Assembly (NCBI RefSeq): GCF_022662475.1
Contig: NZ_JAKNQQ010000018.1
Span: 1 to 36,015, forward strand
Length of the DNA stretch: 36,015 nt
From: Sphingomonas sp. TREG-RG-20F-R18-01
GTDB lineage: Bacteria > Pseudomonadota > Alphaproteobacteria > Sphingomonadales > Sphingomonadaceae
Reading direction: 5' to 3'
Made by a program: the position numbers and the translations under genes. Of this stretch, positions 15,836-24,219 are shown piece by piece. The notes beneath the pieces are model-generated. The model did not search any database. It saw only the letters and a list, made by a program, of their open reading frames with translations, and was not told the origin of the DNA. The first letter of the stretch is position 1; each line of letters opens with the position of its first letter.

Positions 15836-16445
15836 CGCCCGCCCAGGCGCACCAAGGCACGTTCATATCGAGAAGAATCAGCAGCCGGGATGGTTGAAAG
15901 CATTGGCGTGGCTGTTGCTCGCGCTTGGTCTATTGGCGCTGATCTTCGCGCTAAACCGCTGCCACAGCGACAAGACGGCTGCCGTTGCTCCCGCCCCCTC
16001 TCCCACCGCCGTCATCGGCGCTACTCCGAACGCCGCCAAGTCGGCCGCGCTGGTCGGCACGTCGGGTCTGGGCACTTATCTGGCTGGGAGTGAGGCCACG
16101 CCGCGGACGTTCATTTTCGAGAAGCTGAATTTCGACACAGCGAAGAGCGACATCCGCGCGGCTGATGCAGCAGAGGTCGCTCAGGTTGCCGCAGCACTCA
16201 AGCAATATGGCACGGCGCATGTCCGGGTCGCCGGTTATGCAGATTCGCGCGGTAGCGACACCGCCAACATGGCGCTTGGCAAGGCGCGCGCCGAGAGCGT
16301 CAAGTCTGCGCTGGTGAGCAAGGGCATCGACGCCTCGCGGATCGACACCGTCTCTGGTGGTGCGACCGATCCCGTCGACACCAATGCCACAGCTGGCGGC
16401 CGGTTCGAGAACCGCCGCACAGAGCTGGTTGTGACCGATCGGTAA
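15819..16445 (+). CDS. OmpA-family peptidoglycan-binding protein
   Basis: A 208-residue protein with a cytoplasmic N-terminus, one membrane helix (WLKALAWLLLALGLLALIFAL, about residues 25-45), a Pro/Ala linker and a C-terminal OmpA domain. The domain begins FEKLNFDTAKSDIR and carries VAGYADSRGSDTANMALGKARA and FENRRTELVV, the peptidoglycan (diaminopimelate) binding signature. It would tether the inner membrane to the wall. ATG 15819 has AGGAG 9 bases upstream. Part of the stress cluster. Confidence 0.9.
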   Translation: MPDPNDARPGAPRHVHIEKNQQPGWLKALAWLLLALGLLALIFALNRCHSDKTAAVAPAPSPTAVIGATPNAAKSAALVGTSGLGTYLAGSEATPRTFIFEKLNFDTAKSDIRAADAAEVAQVAAALKQYGTAHVRVAGYADSRGSDTANMALGKARAESVKSALVSKGIDASRIDTVSGGATDPVDTNATAGGRFENRRTELVVTDR

Positions 16446-16485
16446 CCTTTTTTACCCTGCCCCCCTTCAACCAAGGAGAAGTACC

Positions 16486-17331
16486 ATGTCCAGCACGATT
16501 ACGGCTTTGTTCGACACCCGCGCTGAAGCCGAAGCCGCAAAGGAGCGCCTGACCGCTGCTCACGTGGAGGCAAGCCATATCAATATCCACGACAAGTCGA
16601 GCGCAGGCTACAAGGACAGTGGCTATTCTACGCACGAGGATCGCGGTATCTGGGACTCCATCAAGAACGCCTTCGCACCCGACGAGGACCGCCACGCTTA
16701 CGAAGAAGGCATTCGCCGCGGCGGAGTGCTGCTTACCGCCGACGTCGATGATGACCATGTCGACGCGGTGGTCCGCGTGCTCGAAGAAGCCAATTCGATT
16801 GATGTCGACGATCGCTCCAACCAGTGGCGTTCGTCGGGGTGGAATTATCCGGCCGCGGGCAGCGGAGCCGCTCTCGGCGCGTTCGGCACCACCGACAAGA
16901 AGGTCACCGCCGGTGCCACGGGCACCGAAGAAGTCATTCCCGTCGTCGAGGAGCAGCTCGTCGTCGGCAAGCGCGACGTCAGCCGTGGCGGCGTGCGCGT
17001 TCGCTCCTATGTCACCGAGACCCCGGTGCATGAGCAGGTTCGCCTGCGCAACGAGCGCATCGACGTCGAGCGCCGCCCGGTCGATCAGCCGCTTTCGGCG
17101 GCCGAAGGGGATGCCTTCCGCGAGCGAACGATCGACATGACGGCAACCGGCGAAGAGGCGGTCGTCGGCAAGACCGCCCGTGTCGTCGAGGAGGTCGTCG
17201 TCTCCAAGACCGCCGACGAGCGTGTCGAGGAAGTTGATGACACGGTTCGTCGGACCGACGTCGAGGTCGACCGCGACACGGACGTTGAGACCAAGAGCTC
17301 TACCTTCGGAACCACCGATAAGCGCACCTAA
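16486..17331 (+). CDS. general stress protein with DUF2382 (YsnF/AvaK) domain
   Basis: A 281-residue protein. The N-terminal part (about 1-115: TITALFDTRAEAEAAKERL, IRRGGVLLTADVDD) is the YflT-type general stress fold seen in YsnF; the C-terminal part repeats the DUF2382 strand motif (VIPVVEEQLVVGKRDV, VRSYVTETPVHEQVRLRNERI, VVEEVVVSKTADERV). A Gly-rich linker with GTTDKKV recurs at the very C-terminus as GTTDKRT. AAGGAG precedes ATG 16486 at good spacing. Second DUF2382 gene in the same cluster, suggesting duplication. Confidence 0.85.
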   Translation: MSSTITALFDTRAEAEAAKERLTAAHVEASHINIHDKSSAGYKDSGYSTHEDRGIWDSIKNAFAPDEDRHAYEEGIRRGGVLLTADVDDDHVDAVVRVLEEANSIDVDDRSNQWRSSGWNYPAAGSGAALGAFGTTDKKVTAGATGTEEVIPVVEEQLVVGKRDVSRGGVRVRSYVTETPVHEQVRLRNERIDVERRPVDQPLSAAEGDAFRERTIDMTATGEEAVVGKTARVVEEVVVSKTADERVEEVDDTVRRTDVEVDRDTDVETKSSTFGTTDKRT

Positions 17332-17339
17332 GTCGGTGC

Positions 17340-17373
17340 GAGGCGTGCGTGGTCTCAAGCCCGCGCACGCCTC
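17340..17373 (+). terminator. strong hairpin between stress genes
   Basis: GAGGCGTGCG (17340-17349) pairs perfectly with CGCACGCCTC (17364-17373), 10 bp with a 14-base loop, 9 bases after the upstream stop codon. There is no long T run, so it may be an attenuator or mRNA-processing hairpin rather than a full terminator. Confidence 0.5.
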
Positions 17374-17398
17374 AAGCTCTTGTCAGCGGGAGAGCGTG

Positions 17399-17761
17399 AT
17401 GAGCTTCGGACGCGCACCTACGATCATCCTTGCCCGCAGCGGCTTGCTCGCCATGAGCGCCGCCGGGGCACTGCTGTGCGGATGCGATGGGCCGCATGCA
17501 AAGGCAGGCAAGCAGGCTGATGTCGCAGCCGGGATAAAGGCAGGTCCACTCACCAAAGGCCCTAACGAGCGGCTAGGCGTCGTTCAGGACCGCGCCGAGC
17601 GCGACCAGGCTAGGGCCGTCGAGGATCGCGCCAAGGAAGTTCGCAGCGCCGCCGATACCCAGGCGGATGCGTTGGAGCGGCAGGCTGCGGAGACCCGCAA
17701 AGCCGCTAAGCAATCCGCAAAGGCGCTCGATCAACAAGCCAACGCCATCCGCGGCAAATAG
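17399..17761 (+). CDS. small putative lipoprotein, Ala-rich coiled coil
   Basis: A 120-residue protein. The N-terminus (ILARSGLLAMSAAGALLCGCDG) is a signal peptide with a lipobox-like ALLCGC, so Cys at about 29 would be lipidated. The mature part is a helical, charged repeat (RAERDQARAVEDRAKEVRSAADTQ, ALERQAAETRKAAKQSAKALDQQ), reminiscent of small periplasmic Lpp-like coiled coils. GGGAGAG precedes the ATG. It has no assigned family here; an envelope-stabilising role is inferred from context. Confidence 0.65.
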   Translation: MSFGRAPTIILARSGLLAMSAAGALLCGCDGPHAKAGKQADVAAGIKAGPLTKGPNERLGVVQDRAERDQARAVEDRAKEVRSAADTQADALERQAAETRKAAKQSAKALDQQANAIRGK

Positions 17762-17789
17762 AACGCGGTAACACTTTCAGGAGAGTACT

Positions 17790-18326
17790 ATGCAAGACCC
17801 GACCGATTTCGACAGCCCGTTGAGCGAACCGCGCCAAAGCATTCCGCCGAGTGCTACCTCGACGAGTGGTTCTAGCTCGGCCCCATCTGTGGGCGGGGTG
17901 ACGGATCAGGCGAAGGAGTTTGCCGGCCAGGCGGCCGACAAAGCCTCGTCGTTTGTCGATCAGGTGAAAGACAAAGCCGTCGGCGCTGTGGAAGGTCAAA
18001 AGGCCGGCATTGCCGACCAAATCGAGGACTTCGCTAGTTCCGTTCGCAAGTCCAGCGAGCAGTTCATCGGCCAGCAGGACTGGATCGCGAGCGCGATCGA
18101 GCGCGGTGCTGCGGAGCTGTCAACACTAGCATCGTCGCTTCGCGAGAACGATGTAAACGCTTTGTTCGGCCAAGTCCGCACCTTTGCCCGACAGCAGCCG
18201 GTCGTGTTTATCGGTGCGTCATTTGCGGCCGGGTTTGCGCTCGCTCGCTTTGGCAAGATCGTCGCGGCCGATGTTTCGCGCGACGATCGGCCGACGCTCC
18301 CGAAGGTCGGCCATGGACAGGGTTGA
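17790..18326 (+). CDS. hypothetical amphipathic protein with C-terminal membrane anchor
   Basis: A 178-residue protein: a low-complexity Ser/Pro N-terminus, then amphipathic helices (VTDQAKEFAGQAADKASSFVDQVKDKA) of the late-embryogenesis/CsbD-like type, and a C-terminal hydrophobic helix PVVFIGASFAAGFALARFG. Aligned sphingomonad relatives of this layout are stress-associated, but no named domain is certain. AGGAG precedes the ATG. It overlaps the next gene by 14 bases. Confidence 0.65.
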   Translation: MQDPTDFDSPLSEPRQSIPPSATSTSGSSSAPSVGGVTDQAKEFAGQAADKASSFVDQVKDKAVGAVEGQKAGIADQIEDFASSVRKSSEQFIGQQDWIASAIERGAAELSTLASSLRENDVNALFGQVRTFARQQPVVFIGASFAAGFALARFGKIVAADVSRDDRPTLPKVGHGQG

Positions 18327-18708
18327 TCCGCGCGCGTCCCATAGCTTGGGCGAAATCGCGGGTGGTCTTGCCGGTGACGTCCAAGACCTTGTCAAAGGCG
18401 AGTTGAAGCTGGCGCGCGCCGAGTTCGATCAGAAGCTTCATGGGCTGATAGCGGGTGCCGTCTCGCTAGTGGGCGGCGCGCTGGTTGCGTTTGCAGGGCT
18501 GGTGGTATTGCTCGAAGGCGGTGCCGCGATCCTTGCTAAATGGATGCCCGCATGGGCGGCGTTGCTCATCGTCGGCGTCGTCATTGTGCTGGTGGGCGGA
18601 GTGCTCGCTCGCGGCGGGCTCGCCAAGCTTTCGCTGAAGAACCTTACGCCAGATCGGACTGCCGCTAGCCTCAGTAAGGACGCGCGCATCATGAAGGAGC
18701 ATTTGTAA
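18313..18708 (+). CDS. Holin-X (phage holin superfamily III)-like membrane protein
   Basis: A 131-residue protein with an N-terminal soluble helix (SLGEIAGGLAGDVQDLVKGELKLARAEF) and two membrane helices (GAVSLVGGALVAFAGLVVLL and WAALLIVGVVIVLVGGVLARGG). This is the DUF1469/Holin-X pattern common in stress and envelope clusters of alphaproteobacteria, despite the phage name. It starts within the previous gene at ATG 18313 and its stop overlaps the next ATG by one base (TAATG), so the three are translationally coupled. Confidence 0.75.
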   Translation: MDRVDPRASHSLGEIAGGLAGDVQDLVKGELKLARAEFDQKLHGLIAGAVSLVGGALVAFAGLVVLLEGGAAILAKWMPAWAALLIVGVVIVLVGGVLARGGLAKLSLKNLTPDRTAASLSKDARIMKEHL

Positions 18709-19712
18709 TGGTCGAGATGACCGAAACCGCGGCGATCGAGCACGATCTTGCCAAGACCCGCGCCCGTATGGACCACCGGCTCGACGAGCTTCAGGATCGC
18801 CTGACTCCCAAGCAGATGCTGAATGATGCCTTCGCCTACTTTCAAGGCGGAGATGGCGCTGACTTTACGCAGGGACTGCTCGTCAAGCTCAAGGCCAACC
18901 CACTACCCGCGGCGCTGACGGCCGTGGGCATTGCATGGATGATGGCGTCGAGCGGCAAACCGACCGCGACGGCTCGGACCTCTACCGAGCCCGATATGGC
19001 TTTCCGGCTCTGGCAAGCCGAAGCTGGCGTTGTTCGCGGCCAGGATGAACATCCTGACGCACATGCCTCGCGGCTCGACGACGCTCGCGGCAAGGTGCTT
19101 GGTATCGCGCGGGACACCGCCGACACCGCGCAGAGCTATGGACAGAAGATCAAGGATGCGATGGTGTCCGCCGCACAGAGCGTCCGCGAGAAGGCTCACG
19201 ACATTACGGCGAGTGCATCTGACGCCGCTGGTAACCTTGGCGACCGCGCTCAGCGTGGAAGCATCGCCGCTCAGAGAGGAATGGGTAACATGACACAATC
19301 GACGCGTGAGGCGCTTGCCTCTGTCACCAGCAACCCGTTCGCGCTCGGCGCAGTCGCGGCTATCGTCGGCCTGGTCGCCGGATCGCTGATCCCGACCAGC
19401 GATCAGGAAGAACACGCTCTTGGCGCGACAGCTGATAAGTTGCGCACAGCCGGTCGCGATCTGGTGCAGGACGTAGTCGACCGCGGCGGCCGTGTCGCCA
19501 ACGAGGCGCTGGGCACCGTGAAGAATAGTGCCCAGGCGCACGGGCTAACGACCGACAAGCCAATCGGCGACGTCGTGGCTGACCTCAAAAGTGGATCGCT
19601 CGTCGATTCTGTCAAGCAGGTTGCGTCCGAGGCGGTCAATGCCGGCAAACAAAGTGCGCAGGCGCATTTTGGAGGCGGAGAAGACCGCACTCTGTCGGGC
19701 AACGTCAACTAA
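18708..19712 (+). CDS. DUF3618 domain membrane-associated protein
   Basis: A 334-residue protein. The N-terminal DUF3618 motif is IEHDLAKTRARMDHRLDELQDRLTPKQML, followed by a hydrophobic segment (PLPAALTAVGIAWMMAS). The middle is amphipathic (AQSVREKAHDITASASDAAGN), and a second membrane helix FALGAVAAIVGLVAGSLIP occurs near residue 215. Proteins of this family regularly follow Holin-X-like genes. Function unknown; together these look like a membrane-stabilising module. Last gene of the cluster. Confidence 0.8.
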   Translation: MVEMTETAAIEHDLAKTRARMDHRLDELQDRLTPKQMLNDAFAYFQGGDGADFTQGLLVKLKANPLPAALTAVGIAWMMASSGKPTATARTSTEPDMAFRLWQAEAGVVRGQDEHPDAHASRLDDARGKVLGIARDTADTAQSYGQKIKDAMVSAAQSVREKAHDITASASDAAGNLGDRAQRGSIAAQRGMGNMTQSTREALASVTSNPFALGAVAAIVGLVAGSLIPTSDQEEHALGATADKLRTAGRDLVQDVVDRGGRVANEALGTVKNSAQAHGLTTDKPIGDVVADLKSGSLVDSVKQVASEAVNAGKQSAQAHFGGGEDRTLSGNVN

Positions 19713-19719
19713 TTGATCG

Positions 19720-19739
19720 GGGCCGGCTAGCACCGGCCC
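19720..19739 (+). terminator. hairpin after the stress cluster
   Basis: GGGCCGG (19720-19726) and CCGGCCC (19733-19739), 7 perfect pairs with a 6-base loop, 8 bases after the DUF3618 stop. No T run follows; probable end of the operon transcript, perhaps Rho-aided. Confidence 0.5.
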
Positions 19740-19882
19740 TACCTGACGGCGTCATCACCGTTCGGTTGTCGCGCATATCAAAGGCCGAATGAAACTTGGC
19801 TCAAACGCGGTTTACCGTTGTAACACCGTACAAAACATCAATGCTTTCCCGACGCATCGATTGAAATGAGTTTCGGGAATAC

Positions 19883-20099
19883 GGCCCCTGTACATTATGG
19901 GGGACACAGATTCCGGCAGGCTTTCGTAGACCGGTTGCCGTACGAGTTTTCAGGGCAATCGGTTTATGAAAGGCCGAAAGCCGCACGTTTCTGTCACCGT
20001 TATTATTACCTACAGAACCGGGTGTTTCTGAAACTATGGGCGGTAAATTAGGTATTTGCAGCCAACCGGGAATCCGTGTCCCCATAATGTACAGGGGCC
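19883..20099. mobile_element. 217-bp MITE-like element with inverted ends
   Basis: The left end GGCCCCTGTACATTATGGGG at 19883 is matched by the reverse complement of the right end (20099 downward), and similarity continues for about 33 bases with one gap and one or two mismatches. The interior has no gene. It abuts the truncated IS630 transposase at 20101. No clean target duplication was found. The parent transposase family is not recognised. Confidence 0.65.
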
Positions 20100-20100
20100 T

Positions 20101-20858
20101 AGTATCGGTGTTGCAATAGGGCAGGACGAGACCGGCCGCCTTTCCCTCCTGCGGGCAGATTGCGCCGAAGATATAGGCCGATTTCGTGCGCTGATCGTGC
20201 GGTGCCGAGGGTCGCGTCCCGCGCTTGGCCCATCGTCGCGTGATCTTGTTCTTCTGCCCGATCCTGGCCTCGTCCTGAAACCAGATTTCTATCGGTGTGC
20301 CGCGAGGGAGCGTGGTTTTGACCGTGTCCAGCTCGGCGGCAAAGCCCCTTTTTTGAAGGCTTCGATCGCCTCTGGATCCTGCGCATGGTGTTTGGGCCGA
20401 GCGGACAATTTCCGATAGCCAAGCGCGCGAAGCTCGCGGCTCAGCGTCGGCCGCGAAACCGACACCGAGAAATCGTCCCACAGCATCTGCGCCAGGTCGA
20501 TGATCCGCCAGCGCACCACGCCGTGCGCTGCCGGGATCGGCCCCCGCTCGATCGCCTCGACCAGAGCCGCGCGGTGCGTCGCATTCAGGCGCGGCGGCTT
20601 GCCCGGGGCCTTTTTGTCGATCAGCCCCTCAGGCCCCGTCGCGTTGAACTTCACCACCCAGTCCCGCACGATCTGCACCGTGACGCTCCCGAGCCGCGCG
20701 GCCTCCGTCCGGCTAGCCCCCTCATAGATCGCCGCCAACGCGAGCAAGCGCCGCGCCTGGGCGCCATCCTTCGCGTTACGAGCGGCCAACCGTACCGTGA
20801 CAGCGTCGAAGTCGGTGTGAAGCGCGATCGGCATGGCAAACTCCTGTCCGTTTGCCAT
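20101..20858 (-). pseudogene. IS630-family transposase, 3' end missing
   Basis: The N-terminal part (20858-20289) has the HTH region ARRLLALAAIYEGASRTEAARL, VTVQIVRDWVVKFNATG and GLIDKKAPGKPPRL. The catalytic part, in the -1 frame after A6G4 (plus-strand T6 at 20349-20354), gives FAAELDTVKTTLPRGTPIEIWFQDEARIGQ, with the first catalytic Asp, and ends in LVLPYCNTDT. The normal following text with the second Asp and final Glu is absent: the sequence switches to the MITE-like element at about 20100. So it is non-functional. Confidence 0.85.
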
Positions 20859-20925
20859 GTTGAATCAAACCGAGCCGCCGGGGGCAACCCCCTTCCAAGT
20901 CACGATCATCGGATCTTGGTATTAC

Positions 20926-20957
20926 TCCTCTTTTTTAGCCCGACGGCGCAATAATGC
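20926..20957 (-). repeat. 32-bp scar matching the IS427 frameshift region
   Basis: The reverse complement of 20926-20957 matches 14785-14816 of the complete IS427-group element at 30 of 32 bases, including GCGCCGTCGGGCTAAAAAAG. Nothing else of the element remains on either side, so this is a remnant of a related, not identical, insertion between the IS630 remnant and the molybdoprotein gene. Confidence 0.7.
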
Positions 20958-20965
20958 CCCCCTGC

Positions 20966-23263
20966 CTACATGTCGCGCCTGATCCTCACGGGAACGCCCT
21001 TCGATGCCGGAGTCTTTGACGCCTTGTCGTGATACCACAATGGGACGAGCGGGTTCATCTCGGGATAATAACCACCGATACAACCGTCGGGAAGATCGAA
21101 CGGTGTGACCTTCAATCCGGCGACCTCGCGGTGCACGTCATCACCGGCATCGCCGACGAGCGCTACCACGTCGCCTTCGTTCAACCCCTGCAGCTTCATG
21201 TCTCGGGGATTGATGAGCAGAACGGTGCGAGATCCACTGATGCCGCGCAACCGATCGTCCATTCCGTAAATCGTCGTATTGAACTGGTCGTTCGAACGCA
21301 TGGTGATGAGGTGGAAGCGCCCGTTGCCGCCCGGCACGCCGACTGCAGACAACACGGTCGGCACGGTAAACTCGGCCTTGCCGCTCTCGGTCTTCCAGAT
21401 CCGCTCGTGCGCCGAATTACCACGATAGAAACCGCCGGCTTCCCACATCCGGTCGTTGAAGTCGTGGAACTCTTCGGGATAGGTTTCGGCGATCTCGTCG
21501 CGGACCAGCGCGTAATCGGACGTCCACGCATCCCAGCGCAGCTTTGGGTTTACCGGGAGCAGAGCCTTGGCGATGCCTGCAATTATCGCTAGCTCGGATT
21601 TAAGTGTCGCTGCGGCGGGCGAACGCTTGCCACGCGATCCGTAGATGTGGCTGAAGCTGTCCTCGATCGATACCGACTGCGGGCCGCTTGCTTGCACATC
21701 TTCTTCTGGGCGAGCGAGACACGGCAGCAAATACGAAGCCTTACCATGGATGAGGTGGCTGCGGTTCAGCTTGGTTGCCACGAAAACCGTGAAAGCGAGC
21801 CGCTGCCATGCTGGCTCCATCGTGTTGCGGTCTGGTACCGCGCGAACGAGATTGCCGCCGAGGCTTAGGAATCCTTGTACCGAACCGTCTTTGATCCCAT
21901 CACAGGCATCAACCGTGGTCAGGCCTTTATCGCGTGGCGGATCGAAGCCAAACTGGGACTGGATCTTGTCCAGAGGCACTAGCTCGGGCTTTTCCGAAAT
22001 ACCGACAGTGCGCTGCCCTTGCACGTTGGAATGACCGCGAACCGGGTTCACGCCGGCGCCCTTTTTTCCGATGTTGCCGCGCATCAGCATAAGATTGACC
22101 ATCATCTGGATGCTTTGCGATCCGTGGACATGCTGGGTCAGGCCCATGCCGTAAACCGCGATCACTTTTTCGGCGCCGACATAGACGTCGCCTGCCGCTT
22201 CGAGATCCGCACGCCGCAAGCCGGAATGCTCCTCGATGTCAGCCCAGTCAGTCTCATGCGCCTTGTCGCGGAACGCTTCCCAGCCGGACGTGTGCTGCTC
22301 TATGAAGCTCGGATCTAGGATGCTGGGCTTGCCCCCGGCGAGCGCCATGTCATCACGTTCGAGCACCCGCTTCACCACACCCATGATCGCCGCGATATCG
22401 CCGCCGGGGCGGACCTGAAGGTACTGATGCGCCAGTTCAGTGGGCTTTTGCGACAACATCTGGATCGGGTTTTGCGGATTGATAAACCGCATCAACCCGA
22501 CTTCTTTGACCGGGTTAAACACGATGATCTTGCAGCCGCGCTTTACCGCCTCTTGCAAGGGGTGGAGGAAGCGAGGGCTGTTAGTGCCAGGGTTCTGCCC
22601 AAAATAGAAGATCGCATCGCAGTGATCGAAATCCTGGAGTGTGCAGGTGCCGACCGGTGATCCCGTCACCTTCTTCAGCGCGACGGACGTGGTCTCATGG
22701 CACATGTTCGAGCTGTCGGGCAGGTTGTTGTTTCCATACGCGCGCGCCAACAACGCATAGAGATAGCTCGTCTCTAGCGACGCCTTGCCGGACGCGTAGA
22801 ACACGACAGACTTGGGATCGACCCCCTTTAACTCAGCCGCGATGCCAGTGAACGCCTCGTCCCAGCCGCACTCGACATAGCGGTCACTTGCGGCATCATA
22901 ACGCATCGGTGCCGTCAGCCGCCCTTGCATCTCTAGGTCGAAGTCTGCCCATTCACGCAACTCGGTGACCGTGTGCGTTGCGAAGAATTCTGGCGTACAG
23001 CGATCACGCGTCAGGTCCCAGATCGTGGCCTTGGCGCCGTTCTCGCAAAATTCAAACGCATGGGGCTCAGGTGGCTTTGCCCAAGCGCAGGACGAGCACA
23101 TATAGCCTTCGGGTTTGTTTTGACGTCGCAGCGTGTCCAGTGTGCCGGGCGAGGAAAGCTCGCGCGCAAACACTTTGGCCATGCCAAGGACCGATCCGAA
23201 ACCGCCGGAAGAGCCAGAATAGTAAACGGTTTCGTCGTCAGTGTCGGTGTTAGGATCGCTCAT
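20966..23263 (-). CDS. FdhF/YdeP-family molybdopterin oxidoreductase
   Basis: A 765-residue protein of the formate-dehydrogenase-alpha-like YdeP group, which binds bis-molybdopterin guanine dinucleotide. The N-terminus has CSSCAW (Cys56, Cys59) and FCENGA (Cys73), a likely 4Fe-4S site. NMCHETTS (Cys188) matches the YdeP conserved motif near the active site; VRGHSNVQGQRTVG and the C-terminal cap (NDQFNTTIYGMDDRLRGI, GCIGGYYPEMNPLVPLWYHDKAS) fit the family. ATG 23263 with GGAGA is chosen because the 28 codons before it are atypical. The substrate of this family is not settled; it has been tied to acid and oxidative stress. No chaperone (FdhD) or redox partner lies nearby. Confidence 0.88.
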   Translation of the reverse strand: MSDPNTDTDDETVYYSGSSGGFGSVLGMAKVFARELSSPGTLDTLRRQNKPEGYMCSSCAWAKPPEPHAFEFCENGAKATIWDLTRDRCTPEFFATHTVTELREWADFDLEMQGRLTAPMRYDAASDRYVECGWDEAFTGIAAELKGVDPKSVVFYASGKASLETSYLYALLARAYGNNNLPDSSNMCHETTSVALKKVTGSPVGTCTLQDFDHCDAIFYFGQNPGTNSPRFLHPLQEAVKRGCKIIVFNPVKEVGLMRFINPQNPIQMLSQKPTELAHQYLQVRPGGDIAAIMGVVKRVLERDDMALAGGKPSILDPSFIEQHTSGWEAFRDKAHETDWADIEEHSGLRRADLEAAGDVYVGAEKVIAVYGMGLTQHVHGSQSIQMMVNLMLMRGNIGKKGAGVNPVRGHSNVQGQRTVGISEKPELVPLDKIQSQFGFDPPRDKGLTTVDACDGIKDGSVQGFLSLGGNLVRAVPDRNTMEPAWQRLAFTVFVATKLNRSHLIHGKASYLLPCLARPEEDVQASGPQSVSIEDSFSHIYGSRGKRSPAAATLKSELAIIAGIAKALLPVNPKLRWDAWTSDYALVRDEIAETYPEEFHDFNDRMWEAGGFYRGNSAHERIWKTESGKAEFTVPTVLSAVGVPGGNGRFHLITMRSNDQFNTTIYGMDDRLRGISGSRTVLLINPRDMKLQGLNEGDVVALVGDAGDDVHREVAGLKVTPFDLPDGCIGGYYPEMNPLVPLWYHDKASKTPASKGVPVRIRRDM

Positions 23264-23892
23264 TTTGGGTCTCCGACTCACGCATGTAGGAGCGCATGCG
23301 AATGTATAATCGTGATAAACGCCTCTCGAAAGCGCTGTGTCCGGCAAGAGTCACGATGACCATTGATTAAGCAACCGGCGGCCGCCTGCCGCCTCGATTA
23401 CACAGCCCATACATGGGTTGATTGAGATTTGTGACCTACCAGAACCGCTGTGTGGCCGAAGCCAACACCAGCCAAATCAAGGCTATCCAAGATATCGCGC
23501 AGCTTCGTTTGCAGCCTTGTAGCGAATATAGATGTTTTGCGACAAGTGGTCGCTCAAATGTCCAACAAACGTCGTTACAGACACCCCTCAGTCGATTGTG
23601 TCGGCCTGAAGTTGAGCGTCGGCCTCAGCCCCGCTCTTCGACCAACGCGGAACGATCCGGGTCCCCGTGCAACCCAATTCCGCAACCGCCGTTTGATCAA
23701 AAGAAAAAGTCGGGAAGTATGCCGAATGGCTGACAAGAATGGCGACGGAAGCGCCACAGTGTAGAAAGCAGACGCGAAAGCGGCAAGGATAGCGAAAAGA
23801 ACCCACGCAAATCCTCCCTTTCCCAAGTTGAGCTGGGCAAAAAAAAGGGCGGCAAAGCCAAAAACGACTAAAGGCAGGCATCAGGAGAGTAT
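23264..23892. other. 629-bp stretch without a supportable gene
   Basis: Several short overlapping frames exist, none convincing. From 23726, ATG GCT GAC... encodes MADKNGDGSATV then a stop; shifting frame gives a hydrophilic run ending KNPRKSSLSQVELGKKKGGKAKND (stop at 23870). This could be a frameshifted small disordered protein. No promoter or terminator stands out. Confidence 0.35.
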
Positions 23893-24219
23893 ATGACGGA
23901 CACCTACAAGCCGACTGCCAAAATTGCGGCCAACGCAACCAAGGGACTCGAATTGCGAGAGCAGTTTAACCGCGGCGGCACCGACGTTGGTGTGAACCGG
24001 GCAAAGCAGCTCGCTGAGCGGCATGAACTCACCGAGGCAGACGTGAAGTCCATGCATAGCTATTTCGCGAGGCACGAAGTGGACAAGCAGGCGATAACTC
24101 ACAAGTGGGATTCAGATACGGACCCGTCTGCAGGTTACGTCGCCTGGTTGCTTTGGGGCGGGGATGAGGGAAAAACATGGGCAGACGCCCATGCTAAAGT
24201 ATTACACAAATCCAATTAA
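23893..24219 (+). CDS. small conserved protein, phage-associated type
   Basis: A 108-residue hydrophilic protein with AGGAGAG before the ATG. The text KGLELREQFNRGGTDVGVNRAKQLAERHEL, VKSMHSYFARHEVDKQA and SAGYVAWLLWGGDEGKTWA resembles a small conserved domain that I associate, from memory, with phage prohead or capsid-adjacent proteins (R-A-x-D/Q-L then M-x-S-Y-F-A-R-H-E-V-D). A stand-alone copy outside any phage genes is unusual. Function unknown. Confidence 0.65.
   Translation: MTDTYKPTAKIAANATKGLELREQFNRGGTDVGVNRAKQLAERHELTEADVKSMHSYFARHEVDKQAITHKWDSDTDPSAGYVAWLLWGGDEGKTWADAHAKVLHKSN

Noticed and set aside
17308..17335. GGAAC at the end of the second YsnF gene considered as a promoter
   Set aside because: No CGTT-like -10 at 16 or 17 bases.
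16300..17358. 352-codon minus-strand frame opposite the YsnF gene
   Set aside because: GC-rich antisense frame; the plus-strand product has clear DUF2382 motifs and a good ribosome site.
23726..23870. possible small disordered protein MADKNGDGSATV... continued in another frame
   Set aside because: Needs an unproven frameshift; both parts are short and low in complexity.
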